Source: a bacterium
GTDB taxonomy: Bacteria > Myxococcota_A > Polyangia > Nannocystales > Nannocystaceae
DNA length: 64,000 nt
Reading direction: 5' to 3'
NCBI GenBank assembly: GCA_024742475.1
Contig: JANSYI010000042.1
Location: 1-64,000 of the forward strand
A program made the position numbers and the translations under genes. Below are positions 42,718 to 51,389 of this stretch, in pieces; positions within the stretch are counted from its first letter, which is position 1; the number at the start of each line of letters is the position of its first letter. The notes beneath the pieces were generated by a model. That model saw only the letters and a list, made by a program, of their open reading frames with translations. It made no database searches and was not told the DNA's origin.

Positions 42718-42993
42718 TCAGCGCCCCGTCGTCTCGGGGACCCCGTACTCCGGGCCGCCCAGGCTCGTGCTGCTTCCGGTCCCGGTGTCCATGCCGGTCG
42801 ACCCCGAGCTGGTGCTGTCGTCGTCCCCGCTGGTGAACGTCGCCGTCTCGGCGGTCCCGTAGTCGGAGGCGAACGAGGTCGCGAAGGGCTCGCTGCTGCT
42901 CGAGTCGGAGCTGCTTCCCGCGCCCGAGGTCGTCCCCGCTGCGGTCGTGCTTCCCGACGACGAGGAGCTGCTCCCTGCCGTTAGAGCCCTCAC
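42718..42993 (-). CDS. Ser/Gly/Thr-rich small ORF coupled to the SDR stop codon, possibly a lipoprotein remnant
   Basis: The predicted product has 91 residues. A GTG overlaps the SDR stop (GTGA). More than half the residues are Ser, Gly or Thr, exactly the composition of the spacers of local lipoproteins, and the frame has strong third-position GC. Two related motifs, SDYGTAET and PEYGVPET, are visible. There is no signal peptide or lipobox in any frame immediately upstream. It may be the surviving 3' part of a small lipoprotein gene whose 5' end was lost against the SDR gene, or a true short protein. I cannot decide between these. Confidence 0.4.
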   Translation of the reverse strand: MRALTAGSSSSSSGSTTAAGTTSGAGSSSDSSSSEPFATSFASDYGTAETATFTSGDDDSTSSGSTGMDTGTGSSTSLGGPEYGVPETTGR

Positions 42994-43754
42994 AGGCCCT
43001 GGCCGCCGGAAACCTCGATGCGTTGCCCGTTGATCCAGCCGCACTCCGGTGCGAGGAGCATGGCGACCGCGGCCCCGATGTCGTCGGGCTTGCCGGCACG
43101 TCCCAGGGCGGTGTGGGCGGCGATCATCGCGTTGACCTGCGGATCGTCGCGGACGGCAGCGCCCCCGAAATCGGTCTCCACGGCTCCGGGTGCGACCACG
43201 TTGACCCGCACGCCTCGGGCTCCGAGCTCGGCCGCCTGGTAGCGGCTGAGCACCTCCATAGCCCCCTTCACCGCCGCGTACGCTGCATAGCCGGGCAGGG
43301 TGAATCGGGCCAGACCGCTGGAGACGTTGAGGATGTGGCCCCCGTCGCGCAGCAAGCCGAGCAGGGCCTGCGTGAGATGGAACGGTCCGCGCAGGTGCAC
43401 GTCGATCAGCGACGCAAGCTGAGCCTCGGTGGTCTCGGCGAAGCTGGCGTGCACGCCCATGCCCGCGTTGTTCACCAAGACGTCGAAGCCGTCGCTGTCG
43501 AACGTATCTCGCAGCACGGCTCGCACCCTCTCCACGAAAGCGCCAAAGCTCGAGACGTCCCCCACGTCGAGCTGCAGCGCCGCTGCGCGGCCGCCTCGGG
43601 ACGAGATCGCTTCGACCACCGCGTCCGCAGCGTCGCGACGGGCTCGGTACGTCAGCAGGACCGCGGTGCCGCGGGAGGCCAGGTGCTCGGCGGTGCTGCG
43701 GCCGAGGCCTCGGCTGCCGCCCGTGATGATTGCGATGCGCTGGGGTGTATCCAT
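42990..43754 (-). CDS. Short-chain dehydrogenase/reductase
   Basis: The product has 254 residues and a classical SDR layout: TGGSRGLGRS cofactor loop (about 11-20), DVGDVSSF, NNAGMG (about 95), NVSSG, catalytic YAAVK (about 157-161) and PGAVETDFG. The Arg pair after strand 2 (YRARRDA) suggests NADPH preference. FabG/YgfF-like. The substrate is unknown. It is divergent from a LysR regulator 85 bp away, the usual arrangement for a regulator and its target. Confidence 0.9.
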   Translation of the reverse strand: MDTPQRIAIITGGSRGLGRSTAEHLASRGTAVLLTYRARRDAADAVVEAISSRGGRAAALQLDVGDVSSFGAFVERVRAVLRDTFDSDGFDVLVNNAGMGVHASFAETTEAQLASLIDVHLRGPFHLTQALLGLLRDGGHILNVSSGLARFTLPGYAAYAAVKGAMEVLSRYQAAELGARGVRVNVVAPGAVETDFGGAAVRDDPQVNAMIAAHTALGRAGKPDDIGAAVAMLLAPECGWINGQRIEVSGGQGL

Positions 43755-43839
43755 GACCCGGTTCTTCTAGTCCCCCACGACCGTAGGCGGAAGGCCCTGC
43801 TGTTCGACGGACTGTCGCGATCGATGCAACAATGCGTGC

Positions 43840-44733
43840 GTGAACGTCGAAGGCCTGCGCGTGTTCCTCGAGGTCGCGAAGCTGCACAGTTTCACTCGCG
43901 CCGGGGCCAGCCTCGGCATGACCAAGTCTCGGGTCTCCAGACAGCTGCAGGCCCTCGAGGTGGAGCTCGGCGTGCAGCTGTTTCACCGCACGACCCGCGC
44001 GGTGCGGCTGTCGGTCGACGGGGAGGCGCTGGTCCCTCGCGCCCGGAGCATCGTGCAAGACGCCGACGACGTCGCGACGCTGTTTCGTTCGGGGCGACGA
44101 TTGCAGGGGCGTGTACGAATCGATCTCCCACTCGCGCTCGCCCGCAGTCGCATCTTGCCCGCGCTTCCCGAGTTTCTCTTCCGCCACCCCGACCTGGAGC
44201 TCTTCATCAGCACCACCGATCGTCTCGTCGACGCGGTCCGCGAGGGCTTCGACCTGGTGCTGCGCGTGGGTGCGTCCCCCGATTCGCAGCTGACCCAGCG
44301 AAAGCTCGGCCGGCTGAGCATGGTCAACTGCGTGTCGGCGTCCTACGTGGCGAGGCGCGGAAGGCCTCAGACACCCGACGACCTCGACGCGCACACCGTC
44401 GTGCACTACGTGGTCGGCGGCGCCACGGATCCGGTGTTCGAGTGGTGCGACGGCGAAGGCGAGCACGCGCGACCGATGACCACCTCCGTGGCCGTCAACA
44501 GCACCGACGCCTATCGCGAGGCGTGCCTGGCCGGCCTGGGCATCATTCAGGTGCCGCGGGTCGGCGTGCGAGCGCTGCTCGAGCGCGGCGAGCTGGTCGA
44601 GGTGCTGCCCGAGCACCGCTGCACCCCCATGCCCGTCTCGCTGCTGCACCCCCATGGCCGACGCATGCCCGCCCGCGTGCGGGCGGTGAGCGAGTGGATC
44701 TGCGACATGGTGCGTCGCTACGCGGAGGCGTAG
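43840..44733 (+). CDS. LysR-family transcriptional regulator
   Basis: The product has 297 residues from GTG 43840. The N-terminal winged helix reads LRVFLEVAKLHSFTRAGASLGMTKSRVSRQLQALEVELGVQLFHRTTR, and a co-inducer domain follows with VRIDLPLALARSRILPALPEFL. The form resembles the DsdC/AaeR-like group that controls adjacent reductases. It probably regulates the divergent SDR gene from the shared 85-bp intergenic region. Confidence 0.9.
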   Translation: MNVEGLRVFLEVAKLHSFTRAGASLGMTKSRVSRQLQALEVELGVQLFHRTTRAVRLSVDGEALVPRARSIVQDADDVATLFRSGRRLQGRVRIDLPLALARSRILPALPEFLFRHPDLELFISTTDRLVDAVREGFDLVLRVGASPDSQLTQRKLGRLSMVNCVSASYVARRGRPQTPDDLDAHTVVHYVVGGATDPVFEWCDGEGEHARPMTTSVAVNSTDAYREACLAGLGIIQVPRVGVRALLERGELVEVLPEHRCTPMPVSLLHPHGRRMPARVRAVSEWICDMVRRYAEA

Positions 44734-44799
44734 CAGCCCTCGCCGCAGAGCCCTGCCGCGCCCAGCACTTCGGGGTCGCACGGCGTGGAGTGCAACCGG

Positions 44800-46920
44800 T
44801 CAGTACCCGGTGCAATCGTCTTGGGTGTCGTGGTTGCAGCCGTCGCGACCGATGTACACCTGGGTGCTGGTTTCGTCCGCCAGCATCACCGGGGTGGCGA
44901 GCTCGACGTAGTCGATCCAGCCCTGCGCGTATTCGGTGAAGGTGTCGATGTACAGACCAGCGTCGTAGGCGACGCCAAAGGCATCGTAGCCGTCGAAGCC
45001 CTGGGCGATGAAGCTGTTGGTCACTACGATGTAGACAGTGTCGTCGACGAGCGGCATCCACGCGCCCTCGAGACGAGGGTTGCCCTCGAGGTTGCTGATG
45101 CGGGAGCCCTCGGCGGCCGAGGCGTCGACGTCGTAGCGTAGGCCGGCCGCATACGGATACGACCCCGTCGAGCCGTCGTCATCGAGGTGGTTGGACAGAC
45201 CGTCTTCGAGCGCCTGGCGAATCTCGGAACCGGTGAGCTCCAACGTGACGAGCGTGTTGGAGAACGGGAGCAGCGTGTAGCCGTCGGCGATGGTGTAGTC
45301 GCCGACATCGACCGTCACCCGCACGCCGCCGGCGTTTTGAATCGCGAAGTCGGCGGTGGGGGTCACGCTGAGGAAGCCGGCCGCGACGACGTCGGCGATC
45401 TGGCTTCCATGCTCGTAACACGCCGCGGTGCAGTCGATGTCACCGGACTGCCCCTGGCCGGGAAAGCGCTCCAGGCACAGCTGCTCGCCCATACTGCCGA
45501 TCACGGTCTGCTCGAGCTTGGCCACCTGCCCCTGGAAGCCCGTCAACACGGTCATCGCGTCGCCGTCGGCGACCATCGGCACCAGCTCGGGCGAGCTTTG
45601 CAGCGCCTCGGCCACCGTCGTGATGTCGTCGCCGACCAGGAGCGCGTCGGAGTCCTCGCCGAGCTGATCGACGAACTCATAGCCGAAGCTCTCCGCGTCG
45701 AAGGGCAGCCGAGGGCTGCCTTCGCACCCGGTCACGACGCCGGCCTGATCGAACTCCACGTGCAGCTCACCGAGCAGGTGGGCGTACTCCCACGCCTGCA
45801 CGACGCACACCGGGTCGCCGTCCATGTTGGTGACCTCGGTCGGGTAATCCCCACCGACCTGGAACCCGAGGTTGGTGAGACCCTCGCCCCCGAGCAGGGT
45901 GTGGGAGTCACCACCCACGATGACGTCGACGCCCGTCAGGGCCGCCGCGAGTTCGAGGTCTTGCGCGTACTGGTAGTGGGTGACGAGCACGATCTTGTCG
46001 ATGTCCATGCCCGTCAGCTCGTCGATGTACTGCTGCGCCGTCTCGACCTCGTCGATCAGCATCGTGCCTTCGTCCGGCATCGAGCTGACCATCGTCTTCT
46101 GCGCGATATTGATGCCGATGAACCCGACTTGCTCGCCGCCGATGTCTCGAACGACGTACGGCTCGATGTAGCCATCGGCGAGCGGTGAGTCCTCACCGGG
46201 CACCACGTTGGCCGCGATGACCGGGGTACCGCAGTCGCTCTCGGCGAGGAAGTCCAGGAACCGTGCCAGGCCCATGTCGCCATCGTCGAACTCGTGGTTG
46301 CCGAGCGCGAACATGTCGAAGCAGATCTCGTTCATCATCGCGGCGTCGGCCTCCCCGCCGAACAGCGAGTAGTAGAGGGTTCCGGTGATGGCGTCGCCGG
46401 CGTGAATCTTCACCACGTTTTCGTTCTCGGCTGCGAGCTCGTCGAACAGCGCGGCCAGCATCGGCATGCCGCCGTAGGTCACTTCCACCTCGTCCACGCC
46501 CCCCCCCTTGGCGGTGGCCTCCGCGTTCAGCTTCAGGCCGCTGACGTCGAAGTCGAAGGCGTCGGCCTCGAGGTGCGAGTGGTGGTCGTTGATGTGCAAG
46601 AGCGTCATCGAGAACGACTCGGCCCCTGTGTCCGTGTCCGTGTCGCCGCTCGGGTCGGTGCCGGACGAGTCCGGGTCGGTCGTCGGGTCGGTGTCCGTCG
46701 TCGGGTCGGTGTCCGTCGTCGGGTCCGAGGCCGTCGTCGGGTCCGAGGCCACCGTCGGATCAGAGGCCACCGTCGGATCCGAGGCCGTCGTCGGGTCCTC
46801 GCCCGTGCTGGAGTCGGTACTGCCGTCGGTGTCACCCGCCGTGTCCTCGCCACATCCGGTGGCGGGCACGAACAGGCTCAGTGCAAGGAGCAGTGCTGGG
46901 GTGTCGTTGCGGGTCGTCAT
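44800..46920 (-). CDS. 5'-nucleotidase (UshA/NucA family) lipoprotein
   Basis: The product has 706 residues. Lipobox ATGC is followed by an acidic spacer of DPTTAS/DPTTDT repeats (about 40-95). The metallophosphatase domain has LHINDHHSHL (metal Asp/His, about 110-119), GDAITGT, GNHEFD (about 200) and GGDSHT. The C-terminal nucleotide-binding domain has QNAGGVR and FSNTLVTLELTGSEIRQALE. The expected role is hydrolysis of extracellular nucleotides, or a related phosphoester, at the cell surface. Family members often take UDP-sugars, NAD or AMP, and specificity cannot be told. It converges on the LysR gene. Confidence 0.88.
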   Translation of the reverse strand: MTTRNDTPALLLALSLFVPATGCGEDTAGDTDGSTDSSTGEDPTTASDPTVASDPTVASDPTTASDPTTDTDPTTDTDPTTDPDSSGTDPSGDTDTDTGAESFSMTLLHINDHHSHLEADAFDFDVSGLKLNAEATAKGGGVDEVEVTYGGMPMLAALFDELAAENENVVKIHAGDAITGTLYYSLFGGEADAAMMNEICFDMFALGNHEFDDGDMGLARFLDFLAESDCGTPVIAANVVPGEDSPLADGYIEPYVVRDIGGEQVGFIGINIAQKTMVSSMPDEGTMLIDEVETAQQYIDELTGMDIDKIVLVTHYQYAQDLELAAALTGVDVIVGGDSHTLLGGEGLTNLGFQVGGDYPTEVTNMDGDPVCVVQAWEYAHLLGELHVEFDQAGVVTGCEGSPRLPFDAESFGYEFVDQLGEDSDALLVGDDITTVAEALQSSPELVPMVADGDAMTVLTGFQGQVAKLEQTVIGSMGEQLCLERFPGQGQSGDIDCTAACYEHGSQIADVVAAGFLSVTPTADFAIQNAGGVRVTVDVGDYTIADGYTLLPFSNTLVTLELTGSEIRQALEDGLSNHLDDDGSTGSYPYAAGLRYDVDASAAEGSRISNLEGNPRLEGAWMPLVDDTVYIVVTNSFIAQGFDGYDAFGVAYDAGLYIDTFTEYAQGWIDYVELATPVMLADETSTQVYIGRDGCNHDTQDDCTGY
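46679..46800. repeat. In-frame 18-bp tandem repeat, about 6.8 copies
   Basis: Consecutive 18-bp units (GTCGTCGGGTCGGTGTCC and variants with CCGAGGCC or ACCGTCGGATC) at 46679, 46697, 46715, 46733, 46751 and 46769, with a partial seventh. On the minus strand they encode the DPTT(A/D)(S/T) hexapeptides of the 5'-nucleotidase spacer. Confidence 0.88.
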
Positions 46921-47195
46921 GAGCTTGGGCCGCCGGGCTCTTAGCGACCGCGTGTCACGACAAACCGCTCTCCGAAGAAAAGACGCGATGTTGCAACCTG
47001 GTCGCTACGAACGAGGCAGCACGGTGACCGCCCCGTAGCCTCGTGATGCGGCCGACACGAACGGGCAGCGTCGAGCTTCCATGACCCCGGGCCTCGCGCG
47101 CGACCCTACGTTCTTCGGGTACTCGGCCGCACGGCGGCAACACTGGAGTCGGTTCGCCTTGCCCGGTGACACGGGGTGCCATATGGTTCCGCGCC
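46921..47195. other. Divergent intergenic region between the 5'-nucleotidase and beta-helix genes
   Basis: 275 bp with no supported reading frame, tRNA or clear hairpin-T terminator. It must hold the promoters of both divergent lipoprotein genes. I see no confident promoter boxes. Confidence 0.4.
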
Positions 47196-49109
47196 ATGGA
47201 GTACCGAGCCCTCCGATCCTGCGCTTGGCTCTGCGGCGTGCTGTCGACCGTGGGGTGTGGCGACGACTCGGGCGAGCCCAGCCTCGAGAGCTCCACCGGG
47301 GCAATCGAGGGCTCCAGCGGCGGGAGCGAGACCGACCCGGCGAGCACCTCCACCGCCGGCACCTCCACCGCCGGCACCTCGACCACCGCCGATGGCAGCA
47401 CCACCAGCGGGGGCGTCGATGCGTCCGGGGAGAGCGGCGAAGATCCACAGGTCACCGTCTGCGACGACGCGTACCCCGACGGGGTCATCCTCGCCTCGTC
47501 GATGGGGCCCGGCTACGATCCCGACAACGCAAGCGCGGCCTTCATCGCCGCGCTCACCAGCGCTGCGGCGGGCGACACGGTCGTCGTCGACTTCGTCGAG
47601 GGTTCCGACGGCGTGTGGAACATCGAAGAGATGTACCCGAGCTGGTTCGACGGCAACAGCGGGGAGCACCAGGTGGCCGACGACGTCACCGTGATCTTCG
47701 AGCGGGGTGTCACCCTGCGAGCGCTCTCCAACACGTATGACGACCCCAGCGGCCTGGGCATGCTCTTGCGTCTGGAGGACGTCTCGGGCTGGCGCATCTT
47801 CGGCTACGGGGCGCGCTTCGAGTACAGCCAAGAAGGGCTGGCCGACGGCGAGTTTCGGCACAACATCGGCCTGTACGATTGCACGGACATCCACATCGAG
47901 GGCCTGGTCATCGATGGGTCGGGGGGCGATGGAGTGCTGGTCAGCACGCGCACGCCCACGGGGTACTCACAAGACATCTCGGTGAAGAACCTGCGGTCCC
48001 GCAACAACCGGCGCCAGGGCATCACGCTCGTGTCCGTCGAAGGCTTCGTCTCCGAGCACGCGAGCTACAACGACACCAGCTATCGCCCACCCAACTCGGG
48101 CATCGACTTCGAGCCCAACTACGATACCCAGCGTCTGACCGGGATCCGATTTCGCGAGACCGAGCTGGCGGGCAACGACTACACGGGCATCCTGTTCGCC
48201 TTCTCGCACCAAAGCGGCTCCAGCGTAGACTTCGACATCACCCTCGAGGACACCTACATCCACGACAACTGGCAGGCCGAGGGGGACGACGTCAACGGCT
48301 ACAGCCGCGCGGCGATCGTCATGGGCAACGCAGGGGGAAGCACCGAGGCGTCCACCACCGGGGGGCACATCACGTTCGAGCGGCTGTACATCAAGGACGA
48401 GGAGTACTCGGGCTTCTTCACGACCAAGCACGGTCATTCGTTTCAGGCCAACTTCCACGACTGGGTCATCGAGAACGTCGGCAACAACGACTTCGGCGAC
48501 GACCGCTACCCGATCTTCACCAACCGCTACGACTACGGGTCCCAAGCGCCGCCCGTCGGCAGGCTCGCCATCGACGGGCTGCTGGTCGTCGAAGATCGAG
48601 ACGTCCCGTTCTACCGCCTCACGGGGAGTTCCTCGGATGGATGGTCGATCGAGGACCTGACGATCGAAGACGCTCGCATCGTCACCCCATACACCGGCGA
48701 GGGTGTCGACAACGTTCAAGGGCGCCCCGAAGGTCCCGGGACGTCGCTCGACTTCGTGCAGGAGGCGACGCTGCCGGCCACGACGGTCTCCGTATCGGCG
48801 CTCGACGGCGCCATCGCTCGGGGATCGAGCACCGCGTTTCGCGTCACTCGGGACGCCGCCGACGTCGACTTCCCCCTGCCCGTCGAGTACGCCATCACGG
48901 GCACGGCGGACAACTTCGACGACTTCGACGGGCTGCACGGGTTCGCCATCATCCCCGCAGGAGACACCACGGCAGACGTCCCGGTGGTCGCTCGAGACAA
49001 GTGCGATCCGCTCGAGGAGGTCGTCCTCACGCTCGTCGACACCGACAACTACGCGCTCGGCGAAGAGGCCGAGGCCTCCGTGACCCTGTTCGAGGCAAGC
49101 CCACGATGA
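47196..49109 (+). CDS. Right-handed parallel beta-helix lipoprotein with C-terminal Calx-beta-like domain
   Basis: The product has 637 residues from ATG 47196 (lipobox STVGC). A Ser/Thr spacer contains a 15-bp DNA repeat (47345-47374) encoding TSTAG units. Residues about 90-500 form coils with strand-turn repeats typical of a pectate-lyase-like beta-helix (IGLYDCTDIHIEGLVIDGSGGDGV, ISVKNLRSRNNRRQGITLVSV, RFRETELAGNDYTGILF, ITLEDTYIHDNW). The C-terminal 110 residues (VSVSALDGAIARG ... FRVTRDAADVDFPLPVEYAITGTA) resemble a Calx-beta module. Probably binds or cleaves a polysaccharide. The catalytic set is not evident. Its stop overlaps the esterase start (ATGA). Confidence 0.8.
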   Translation: MEYRALRSCAWLCGVLSTVGCGDDSGEPSLESSTGAIEGSSGGSETDPASTSTAGTSTAGTSTTADGSTTSGGVDASGESGEDPQVTVCDDAYPDGVILASSMGPGYDPDNASAAFIAALTSAAAGDTVVVDFVEGSDGVWNIEEMYPSWFDGNSGEHQVADDVTVIFERGVTLRALSNTYDDPSGLGMLLRLEDVSGWRIFGYGARFEYSQEGLADGEFRHNIGLYDCTDIHIEGLVIDGSGGDGVLVSTRTPTGYSQDISVKNLRSRNNRRQGITLVSVEGFVSEHASYNDTSYRPPNSGIDFEPNYDTQRLTGIRFRETELAGNDYTGILFAFSHQSGSSVDFDITLEDTYIHDNWQAEGDDVNGYSRAAIVMGNAGGSTEASTTGGHITFERLYIKDEEYSGFFTTKHGHSFQANFHDWVIENVGNNDFGDDRYPIFTNRYDYGSQAPPVGRLAIDGLLVVEDRDVPFYRLTGSSSDGWSIEDLTIEDARIVTPYTGEGVDNVQGRPEGPGTSLDFVQEATLPATTVSVSALDGAIARGSSTAFRVTRDAADVDFPLPVEYAITGTADNFDDFDGLHGFAIIPAGDTTADVPVVARDKCDPLEEVVLTLVDTDNYALGEEAEASVTLFEASPR

Positions 49110-50257
49110 ACACCGCCCTCCCCTCCATTCCCCTCGTCTTCGTCCTCGCCGGATGCTCCGCGAGCGACGGCGATGCCGACATCGAGACCGACGCGGCGAC
49201 TTCGACGGGTGTCGCGGCTTCGACGACGTCGAGCACCGATCCGGTGGACTCCTCGTCGTCAGCGACAACGCTCACGAGCGGCTCGTCGGACGACTCGTCG
49301 AGCACCACCGCGAACGACTCGGGCGAAGACGCCTCGAGCACCGGACCCGCCGCCACGTGCGACACGATCGCCGACGTGTTGCCCCTGGCCACGACGTGCC
49401 GGGTCGAGGCATCACGATGCACGCTCAGCCTTCCGGCCTCGACCCGCTGTGCCGCGGCGTGCGAGCAGATCGGTCAGACCTGCCTTCGCGCGTACCCGGC
49501 CTCGGATACCTGTGAGGCCGCGGTCTACGAGGACGCGCTCGCGTGCGAACAAGAGATCGATGCCGCAAGCTTCTGTCAGTGTGGCGACCCGGACCTGAAG
49601 TACCCGCCGCTGCAGATCGTCACGATCGGTGACTCGACGATGGACAACGGCAGCCGGGGAGAGGCCGGCTGGGGCAACATGTTCCCCCCGCTGGGCGTCC
49701 GGCCCGAAGACCTGCACAACTGGGGGTCGAGCGGAGCGAGCAGCCTCGATTTCGAGCAGCGATCCAACTGGCCGTCGGCCCAGGCGCTGCTCGGCCCCGA
49801 CGTGTATCTGTTCATCCAGTTCGGTCACAACGACGCGTCCGACGACCCCAACCGGCACACCGAGCCCGGCGAGCCTCCCGACTACGAAGGGACCTATCGC
49901 GAGCGCCTTCGCTTCTACGCCGACGCCGCCCGCGACGTGGGCGCCACGCCGGTCATCCTCACCTCGCTGGGGCGCATGCTCTTCAACGAAGACGGCACCA
50001 CGCGCGCGTCACACGGCAACTATCCCCCGAGCGCTCGGCAGTTTGCAGCTGACGAGGGGCTGATCATGCTCGACGCCAACCGTGCCAGCCGCGGCGAGTA
50101 CGAGCGACTCGGCCAGGAGCAGACCTTGGCGCTGTACTCCTACGACGAGCCCACTCACTTCACGCCCGAGGGCGCGATGCGCATGGCCGAGCTGACGGTG
50201 CGCCTGGCGTGCATCGAGAGTGAGGCCCTGTGTGCGCAGTTCGTGCCGCTCGACTGA
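49106..50257 (+). CDS. SGNH lipoprotein, rhamnogalacturonan-acetylesterase-like
   Basis: The product has 383 residues with lipobox LAGC and a Ser/Thr spacer to about residue 85. A Cys-rich linker with eight cysteines in about 75 residues follows. The SGNH hydrolase blocks are TIGDSTMDNG (nucleophile Ser near 175), WGSSGASS, FGHND (near 240) and DEPTHFTPEGA (Asp/His). This set matches the RGAE subgroup, which removes acetyl groups from pectic or other acetylated polysaccharides. Translational coupling to the beta-helix gene suggests the two act on the same acetylated glycan at the surface. Confidence 0.85.
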   Translation: MNTALPSIPLVFVLAGCSASDGDADIETDAATSTGVAASTTSSTDPVDSSSSATTLTSGSSDDSSSTTANDSGEDASSTGPAATCDTIADVLPLATTCRVEASRCTLSLPASTRCAAACEQIGQTCLRAYPASDTCEAAVYEDALACEQEIDAASFCQCGDPDLKYPPLQIVTIGDSTMDNGSRGEAGWGNMFPPLGVRPEDLHNWGSSGASSLDFEQRSNWPSAQALLGPDVYLFIQFGHNDASDDPNRHTEPGEPPDYEGTYRERLRFYADAARDVGATPVILTSLGRMLFNEDGTTRASHGNYPPSARQFAADEGLIMLDANRASRGEYERLGQEQTLALYSYDEPTHFTPEGAMRMAELTVRLACIESEALCAQFVPLD

Positions 50258-50337
50258 GTCGGCATCCGCCCCGGCGTCACCCCCACAGAGGCGAGAGGTG
50301 TTCGCACGCGGGCGCGTCTGCTACGATCGAGTCGATC

Positions 50338-51324
50338 GTGCGGGGGTTATGGGCCATGGCGGTGTTGTTCGCGCTGCCGGCGTGCAAGGACGACGCGTTC
50401 TTCTGCACCAGCGACGAGCAGTGCACCGAAGGCGGAGCCGCAGGCATCTGCCAGGCGAACGAGCTGTGCAGCTTTCCCGACGACGACTGTCCGTCGGGTC
50501 AGGCCTACGGCAAGTACTCGGGTGCGCTCGCGGGGCGCTGCGTCGCCGAGGAGGACGTCGCGAGCACGGGGCCCGACGTCCCCACCTCCACCGAGCCGAG
50601 CCCTCCGACGTCGAGCACCAGCACCAGCTCGACCCCGGGCGAGACGAGCGCGGGCGAGACCACCAGCACGGGGCCCGACGACGACTCCACGTCGGGCTCG
50701 TCGACGACCTCCGAAGCAGGAAGCGCCGACCCGGGGCTGCCCGACGGCAGCACATGCCAGGAAAACGACGACTGCGCGTCGAGCTTCTGCTACGACGCGA
50801 TCTTGGGGTCGGTCTGCGGAGAGTGCCTCAGCGACGCCGACTGCGAGCACGGCTGCACCCCGCCGTACCCTCTGGACCCCTCCGAGCTATGGTCGCAGTG
50901 CAACGATGGCGAGCTCGGCGACTCGTGCCAGACCTCCGAGGCCTGCAGCTCGCCCGAGCTCCAATGCGTCTCTTTCGCCAACGTCGCGGGCATCCTGTCG
51001 ATCTCGACCTGCAGCGAGTGCGCCACCACCGAAGACTGCCCCGGCTCGATGCTGTGCAACGAGTTCTTCAACGCCGGTGAGTTCCGCGGCGCCTTCGCGT
51101 GCGTCAACCCGGGCTCGGTGTTCGACGGTTCGTTCTGCACGATCGGCTCGGTCGGAGAGGCCGCCTGCATCAACCACTGCGCCCCGGGCAACTACAAGGG
51201 GCTGTTCAACTTCGGGGTATGCGGCGAGTGCTCGTCCGACGCCCACTGCAGCGACGGCGAGTCGTGCGTCCTGCCAGAGCTCGACCTCGAGGCGGGCACG
51301 GCCTCGACGCCCTACTGCGGGTGA
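50338..51324 (+). CDS. Cys-rich lipoprotein with N-terminal CSFPDD module and repeated 4-Cys units
   Basis: The product has 328 residues. GTG 50338 gives signal VRGLWAMAVLFALPAC. The module after the lipid anchor (FFCTSDEQCTEGG, ICQANELCSFPDDDCPSG, YGKYSG, RCV) is the same as in the lipoprotein at 7755. After a Ser/Thr spacer the C-terminal half has repeats of about 40 residues with Cys patterns such as ECLSDADCEHGC, ECATTEDCPGSMLC and ECSSDAHCSDGESC, the Dickkopf/EGF-like repeats common on myxobacterial surface proteins. Adhesion or sensing is possible. Unproven. Confidence 0.75.
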   Translation: MRGLWAMAVLFALPACKDDAFFCTSDEQCTEGGAAGICQANELCSFPDDDCPSGQAYGKYSGALAGRCVAEEDVASTGPDVPTSTEPSPPTSSTSTSSTPGETSAGETTSTGPDDDSTSGSSTTSEAGSADPGLPDGSTCQENDDCASSFCYDAILGSVCGECLSDADCEHGCTPPYPLDPSELWSQCNDGELGDSCQTSEACSSPELQCVSFANVAGILSISTCSECATTEDCPGSMLCNEFFNAGEFRGAFACVNPGSVFDGSFCTIGSVGEAACINHCAPGNYKGLFNFGVCGECSSDAHCSDGESCVLPELDLEAGTASTPYCG

Positions 51325-51389
51325 GGCTCGATGCAAGCGGGGGGTAAACCCGCTGGCCGAGGCCCATTCGGATCCGTACCGTCCCTTCG

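Noticed and set aside
42718..44781. 687-codon minus-strand frame spanning the SDR and LysR region
   Set aside because: It reads the SDR gene out of frame and runs antisense to the LysR gene. Only its last 91 codons are kept, as a separate low-confidence call.
44734..44799. Hairpin terminator between the LysR and 5'-nucleotidase genes
   Set aside because: The best pairing (TGCAACCGG with CCGGTGCA) has a bulge and no T-run, too weak to list.
41670..46800. Tandem repeats as CRISPR array
   Set aside because: Units are 18-21 bp, contiguous without spacers, and translate in frame into lipoprotein spacers.
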